Source: Thysanoteuthis rhombus (lineage: Eukaryota > Mollusca > Cephalopoda > Oegopsida > Thysanoteuthidae). Taken from it: DNA of 64,000 bases. The notes under the pieces were generated by a model. That model did not search any database and was not told the origin of the DNA. It worked only from the letters and a program-made list of their open reading frames with translations. The first letter of the stretch is position 1. Every line of letters starts with the position of its first letter. The stretch is taken from assembly GCA_963457665.1 (NCBI GenBank), contig OY735201.1, forward strand, positions 33,031,823 through 33,095,822, read 5' to 3'. Below, piece by piece: positions 59,672-64,000 of this stretch. The translations under genes were made by a program, and so were the position numbers.

Positions 59672-59737
<66 letters not shown>
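59232..59737. repeat. Direct-repeat pair around a tRNA-like sequence, bounded by (TA)n
   Basis: The order is (TA)n 59232-59267, repeat A 59268-59329, unique and tRNA-like DNA, repeat A' 59574-59635, a short spacer, (TA)n about 59678-59737. A and A' share AGAAATGGACATATTTGG-like, CAGAATGAATTAT.AATTGCG and TTATATA.AAA, about 85 percent alike. It could be a tandem duplication of a roughly 306 bp unit or a miniature element with terminal direct repeats. Confidence 0.7.
59419..59502 (-). tRNA. tRNA-like sequence T3 with encoded CCA (probably pseudogene or SINE)
   Basis: Minus strand: AGCTGTT acceptor, TA, GCTC D-stem, AATAGTAA, GAGC, an anticodon arm with loop ACGTTAA, a 14 nt variable region, CAGG-TTCGATT-CCTG T arm, AGTAGCA, CCA. 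Six of seven acceptor pairs form (two are G-U) and the D and T stems are perfect over four pairs. The anticodon would be GTT (Asn), but position 33 is C instead of U and the anticodon stem has a mismatch. The genomic CCA suggests a retroposed copy. Confidence 0.4.
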
Positions 59738-59751
<14 letters not shown>

Positions 59752-60020
59752 GGTGGGTGGGTGTCGGTGTAAATATATACACATAAAACACCACAAAAAA
59801 TAAAACAGATTGATTAAATCAGATCATTGTTATCGATGTGAGCGTGGGTGTAGACTCCCACTCATAATATAATTGGGGATGTGGGTCAAAAGCTAACTTG
59901 CTGAAAACATACCCGGGCGCCCTATTGATATACACAAGGAAATTTCAGTGTGGGCTGAGCTAGACAAAAGCCTGAGAAAAAGAAACTCTTTCGGGTCAGT
60001 GCTAACTTCCATCTTGAGAA

Positions 60021-60415
60021 ACCGTCAACCAAAATGGTCAACCAAGGTTTCTTCAGTTTCCAATAGGCTGGTTGGCTGGCTCTGTATGTATTATGCGTAC
60101 AGATCACACCAATAGTGCTATAGGGATGGAAATTCAAACATTTACTTATCATTATGACTAGTAAAAAACTTTTTTGTCTTTTTTAAGATTCTTTTACTGG
60201 GGCTTCAATTTAAATTGGTCATTTAGTTTGTGCCCGCTTTTTAAAAAATTTAAATTCAGATTTTTTTAGTGGTCACTACCCGACAAAAGGCCAGAGAAGT
60301 AACTTATCCTCTGATCACGACTTTTTTTTTATTTTTAAATATTTTGTAATTGATCACCTCAACACCTTAAACTTTCAAATGGGATGGATCATGTGATGGT
60401 TGATATTGAGTGACT
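60021..60415 (+). repeat. Interspersed repeat X, copy 4
   Basis: GTCAACCAAAATGGTCAACC, AAGGTTTCTTCAG, GGCTGGTTGGCTGGC, GCGTACAGATCACACCAATA, AGTGGTCACTACCCGACAAA, AGGCCAGAGAAGTAACTTAT and ATTGATCACCTCAACACC match X1-X3 in order. The internal spacer is shorter. Confidence 0.72.
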
Positions 60416-60642
60416 AACTTGACCTGTTGGTTAGTGTTCAATCTAATTTGGTTTTAAATAGTGATATTTGTGACTTTTAGAGCTTTTCTTCATTATCTCA
60501 GAAAAATGTTCATTTTTTTCCCAAATTAATCATCTACTCTGAATATGAGACTAAATAAAAAGTCCTTTTGAATGAAAGTACTAAATTAAAATGTACAATC
60601 AACTGATTATGTATTTCTCCATACACAAACTTGTGATAAGAT

Positions 60643-60668
60643 ATCATCATCATCATCATCATCATCAT
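60643..60668. repeat. (ATC)n microsatellite
   Basis: About eight ATC units followed by ATTAGTAGTAG, without any LINE body on either side. It may be a decayed LINE tail. Confidence 0.7.
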
Positions 60669-61787
60669 TAGTAGTAGTTGTAGATTTTTGCTTCTCTTCA
60701 TATTCCCAGATATTGAGAGAAGGTTATCAGTACTTTATATTTTTATCAAGTAAAGTAATATTAGTAAAGATTATTATGTTGAAATATCATCGATGAACAT
60801 TGGAGAAAAGACAAAATAAGCCAACAGAAAATAAACAAAGGCTCATCTTCAATCTACTCTCTGCTCCCAGTAATGGATTGAAGCAACTGGGGGCTTGGGC
60901 CAAGACTCCTCCAGGGGTCACGTAAGGATTATTGGGTCTCGCAGGAATATTTGAGCATCTTTTTAAAAGAATAATTATATAACAACTGTCGTTTTTATTA
61001 TCTGTCAGCAAAAATATACTCTTTCTAGTACTTATTATGGAAATGGGTCATTGCTATTCACTAATTTTTTTAAAAATCGTGTTTTTTTACAGTTTCATAA
61101 TTCTTCTTTTTCTTTTTTTAATAATTCATTTTTCCTTGTAATAAACACCGTCAAACTCAATATACGCCCCTGATTTTTATCGTTATAAATGATTTTTTTT
61201 TGCAGGAGGCTCAGCCCGCTCTAAAAGTGGTACCAAGTCACCACTTACTTGAAGAGATTACCGTATTCTCTGCTGCGTTCATTTCTCGTGGTGATCAGCA
61301 GCCGCTCGCTTTTTCACGATACGGCTTCGTCATAGAAGCTGTACACAAAATAAGTGCCGATTTTAGCATAATACATGTATTAGAAATCCATTCCCCAACC
61401 CGTTAAAAACCTGAAAAAAATTGGAATCTTCGAAAACTAGCTTGCTAAAAGCCTGCTCCAGGGTCCCATTAGTACTCAAATAAAATTTCATGGGTATTTG
61501 TTGTGTGGTTTCTCAAGTAGGTACTCCGGTAGAAAAAAAGTATTTATGACCATCTGCAGATTGTGTTTCCTTTTTGTGACTGGGGATTTTGGAATTCCTT
61601 TTAGTTGTATGCAGGAACCATATTTGCACGAAAGAGAGAGAGAGAGAGAGTAATGGAATTTTTCGTGACCAATATCTTATTCAAGGCTACTTTTGAAAGA
61701 ATTTTTTTCCTTTCTAAAAACGATAGAAATAAAAAAAAATGGGGGGGGGACTTGAAGGACAAATTTTCAATCATTACGGTATGGTTT

Positions 61788-62217
61788 GAAGGGTCTACAA
61801 CCAATGCATCCCCTCGATAGTCACCTATGGAGCTAAAACATAGAAAGTTACTAAAAGATTGACCCTCAAATTGAGAACCATGCAATGTGCACATAAGAGA
61901 ATTATGCTCAATATCACATGGAGATATCACAAAGCAGCGCAGTATATTAGAAAAAATCAAAACAAAAACAGGAGACACGGATATCACAGAATCTTTGAGA
62001 AAACTCAAACGGCAATGGGCTGGTCATGTTGCAAGAATGGCAAACAACCACCGGAGATCATATGCGAAACTGTGGTCGGCAAAATATAAGATGGCGTGAC
62101 GAAATAGACAAGTCCAGAAAGTATTGTCTCCGTGACGCTCATGATAGAGAGGTGAGGCGAATCCTAAGGAAAGTCTATGTCCAACGACGGACACTAAAAG
62201 GCTGCTGCTGATGATGA
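61788..62217 (+). mobile_element. RTE-like LINE 3' end, copy 9
   Basis: It starts at GTCTACAACCAATGCATCCC, further 5' than most copies, and ends AAAAGGCTGCTGCTGATGATG. Frames change three times: TMQCAHKRIMLNITWRYHKA, RQWAGHVARMANN and IRWRDEIDKSRKYC are readable. Confidence 0.85.
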
Positions 62218-62794
62218 TTTGAACTATTGCGCCTGTACGCTTCGGTTGACTTGTTTTGCTTCATTTTATTTACATAGATCGGTTGATTTTTATCTATTGT
62301 TTCAATCGGAACGTGACACTACTAATTAAACTGCATAATCTGGATTCATTATGTTAGTTCCTCCCGAGATTTCATAAAATCCAGAGTATTTGAAAACTCT
62401 AGCAAAATTGTACTTGAAGATTAGTTTAATAAAATTGAAAAGAAATCATTTATCAATGTTATCATGCTGATTTCAGACAGAATTGGTTGAATATGATTGC
62501 TGAATGCAGTATGTATCATAGTTAATTATTAATACTTTTTCCTTCTCTAAATCGTGGTCGAAAAAAGAAAAAATCCTAGCCATATTTGCCAGTTGCTTGG
62601 CAACAAAAATTAGTGTTCGTAACAGAGACAATTATCTAAATCACGAGATCTTCGAAACAAAGATCCACTGATTGATTCTTTGGTCAAGAATTTTAAAAAG
62701 GAATACTAAACCTGCGAATCATGTTGACCAATTCTGTTTATAAGGTTAGAATAATGCTGAACCAATCATCAGAGTGGGGAGGTGAACATCAAGA

Positions 62795-63219
62795 ATCATC
62801 ATCAGTCTTTTAGCGTCCGTCGTTGGACATAGACCTTCCCCAGGATTTGCCACACTTCCCTATCATGGGCGTCACGGAGCCAGTATTTCCTGAACTTGTC
62901 TAGTTCGTCTCTCCATCTAACACTTTATCGGCCTCGGTTGCGTATGTGGTCTCGGGGGATCCATGTTGTGAGTCGCGATGTCCATCGATTGTCTGCCATT
63001 CTTGCAACATGGCCAGCCCACCGCCATTTGAGATTTTTTATGGATTCTATGATGTCCCTAAGTCTTGTCTTTTCTCGGATGTACTGTGCTGTCTTGTTGT
63101 CTCTCAATGTGAGGTCCAGCATTATTCTTTCATGTGCACGTTGCATGGTTCTCAATTTACGGGTCTGTCTCTTGGTTAGGTTCCATGTTTCAGCTCCTTA
63201 AGTGACTATTGGGAGGATC
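62795..63219 (-). mobile_element. RTE-like LINE 3' end, copy 10, well preserved
   Basis: It starts with ATCATCATCAGTCTTTTAGC and extends to AGTGACTATTGGGAGGAT. A minus-strand frame at 63155-62925 stays open over RTMQRAHERIMLDLTLRDNK to WTSRLTTWIPRDHIRNRG. Together with copy 9 it forms an inverted pair of about 420 bp arms, 580 bp apart. Confidence 0.87.
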
Positions 63220-64000
63220 GGGAACGTTGACTGGGAGGAGTTGAACAGGTCTCAGCTCAAATAGACTCCTCTATTAGTGGATGCAAATGGGAGGGAATGT
63301 AAATGGGTAATTACAAAAGTAAGGAAAGGGCGACCGTAAAAGAACATATTTCTTTATAGCGATGTGAGTAACTTTGGAAATAATGGAAAACTCTCGGTTC
63401 ATTAAACGGTACATCAAAGACGGGATGCACCACACCATTTACTTGTGAAGTGATCCACAAGATGTCTTCCCACCCCTTTCTTATCCGAGAGGGTGGAAAT
63501 AAGTTACAAATGATGTCAAGGAGATGATGACAAAGATGTCAATTCACGCAAACAAATTTAATTGGATATTTTACGACGTTACAAGCTTGACGCTTGACAG
63601 AATTGCGACACATTTTGAAACTACTTGAGCGTGTGCTGGAATAAGAATGGTCGTTGGGGGAAGCGACCCGAGGGCTTACTCCCCTGGGTAATTTTGAATT
63701 TCACGGGAGCTAAAATTGCTTTCAAAAACTCTTTTTTTTTTCCCACAATGCTAATTTCATGGAACATGACCATGGAACAAGATGAAGAGAGTTGAATGTA
63801 AAAACGCTTTAGGTGCTCCAACCACTCTGGTATCTGTGGTGAAAAATAACCGGCAACACTATTTTTGCACCATTTTAAAGTGTACAATCAGCATACTCTT
63901 GACTAAACCAAGAGTGTTATGTATACTATACTAAATAATATCCAAGCCTGAATCTGTTGGTATTTCATTTTTCTTCGGTTGACCTAAAAAGAATTTTACA
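63220..64000. other. Right edge of window, nothing recognised
   Basis: No repeat copy, RNA gene or credible exon. The 88-codon minus-strand frame at 63887-63621 has no recognised domain. Confidence 0.55.

Noticed and set aside
61206..61406. Possible last exon after TTTTTTTTTGCAG, 66 codons to a stop
   Set aside because: The acceptor and frame look reasonable, but the peptide matches no family I know and no partner exon with a fitting phase was found upstream. Left unannotated pending transcript data.

Overview
The window is AT-rich eukaryotic DNA from an animal. Evidence: genes split by GT/AG introns of 150 bp to 7 kb, about 10 kb of DNA per coding kb, dense microsatellites, and many decayed copies of non-LTR retrotransposons and inverted-repeat elements typical of invertebrate genomes. 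I cannot fix the phylum from sequence alone.

Two real protein genes can be supported, both on the + strand. (1) 1313-11943: the last four coding exons of a monocarboxylate-transporter-like (SLC16/MFS) gene. Its upstream exons lie beyond the left edge. (2) 33497-39541: a five-exon gene for a divergent A/B-type cyclin of 339 residues. All its exon phases fit together, and it keeps the Lys and Glu that contact the CDK. The two genes are neighbours on the chromosome, and nothing in the sequence links their functions.

Repeats and small elements make up most of what can be recognised elsewhere. At least ten 5'-truncated copies of one RTE-like LINE 3' end, tailed with (ATG)n, are scattered through the window (six on -, four on +). 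A second LINE leaves a duplicated, minisatellite-bearing 3' end at 4.5-5.4 kb. Inverted-repeat elements sit at 9.15-10.67, 14.4, 22.6-23.0 and 37.3-37.6 kb. A family of about 400-500 bp called X here has four copies, one of them split by a nested LINE. There are also several two-copy dispersed repeats, four tRNA-like SINE or pseudogene heads, and a tandem array of a roughly 145 bp unit rich in AGGTCA-like words at 56.9-57.7 kb.

Three observations stand out. First, the inverted-repeat element in cyclin intron 4 carries, in each arm, the catalytic core of a hammerhead ribozyme. The two arms have decayed at different core positions, so their consensus looks intact. A related hammerhead-like motif lies at 40.68 kb. 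Second, there are two decayed pieces of one large uncharacterised multicopy protein family. The N-terminal half is on the - strand at 26.8-27.7 kb and the C-terminal half is on the + strand at 51.9-53.6 kb, the latter between inverted repeats at 49.3 and 54.1 kb. Third, a tRNA-like sequence at 59.4 kb lies between 62 bp direct repeats and TA microsatellites.

Layout: 0-12 kb transporter gene with repeat-filled introns; 12-33.5 kb intergenic with LINE, X and MITE copies and the N-terminal pseudogene; 33.5-39.5 kb cyclin gene; 39.5-64 kb gene-poor DNA with repeats, the C-terminal pseudogene, the AGGTCA-like array and an inverted pair of LINE ends.
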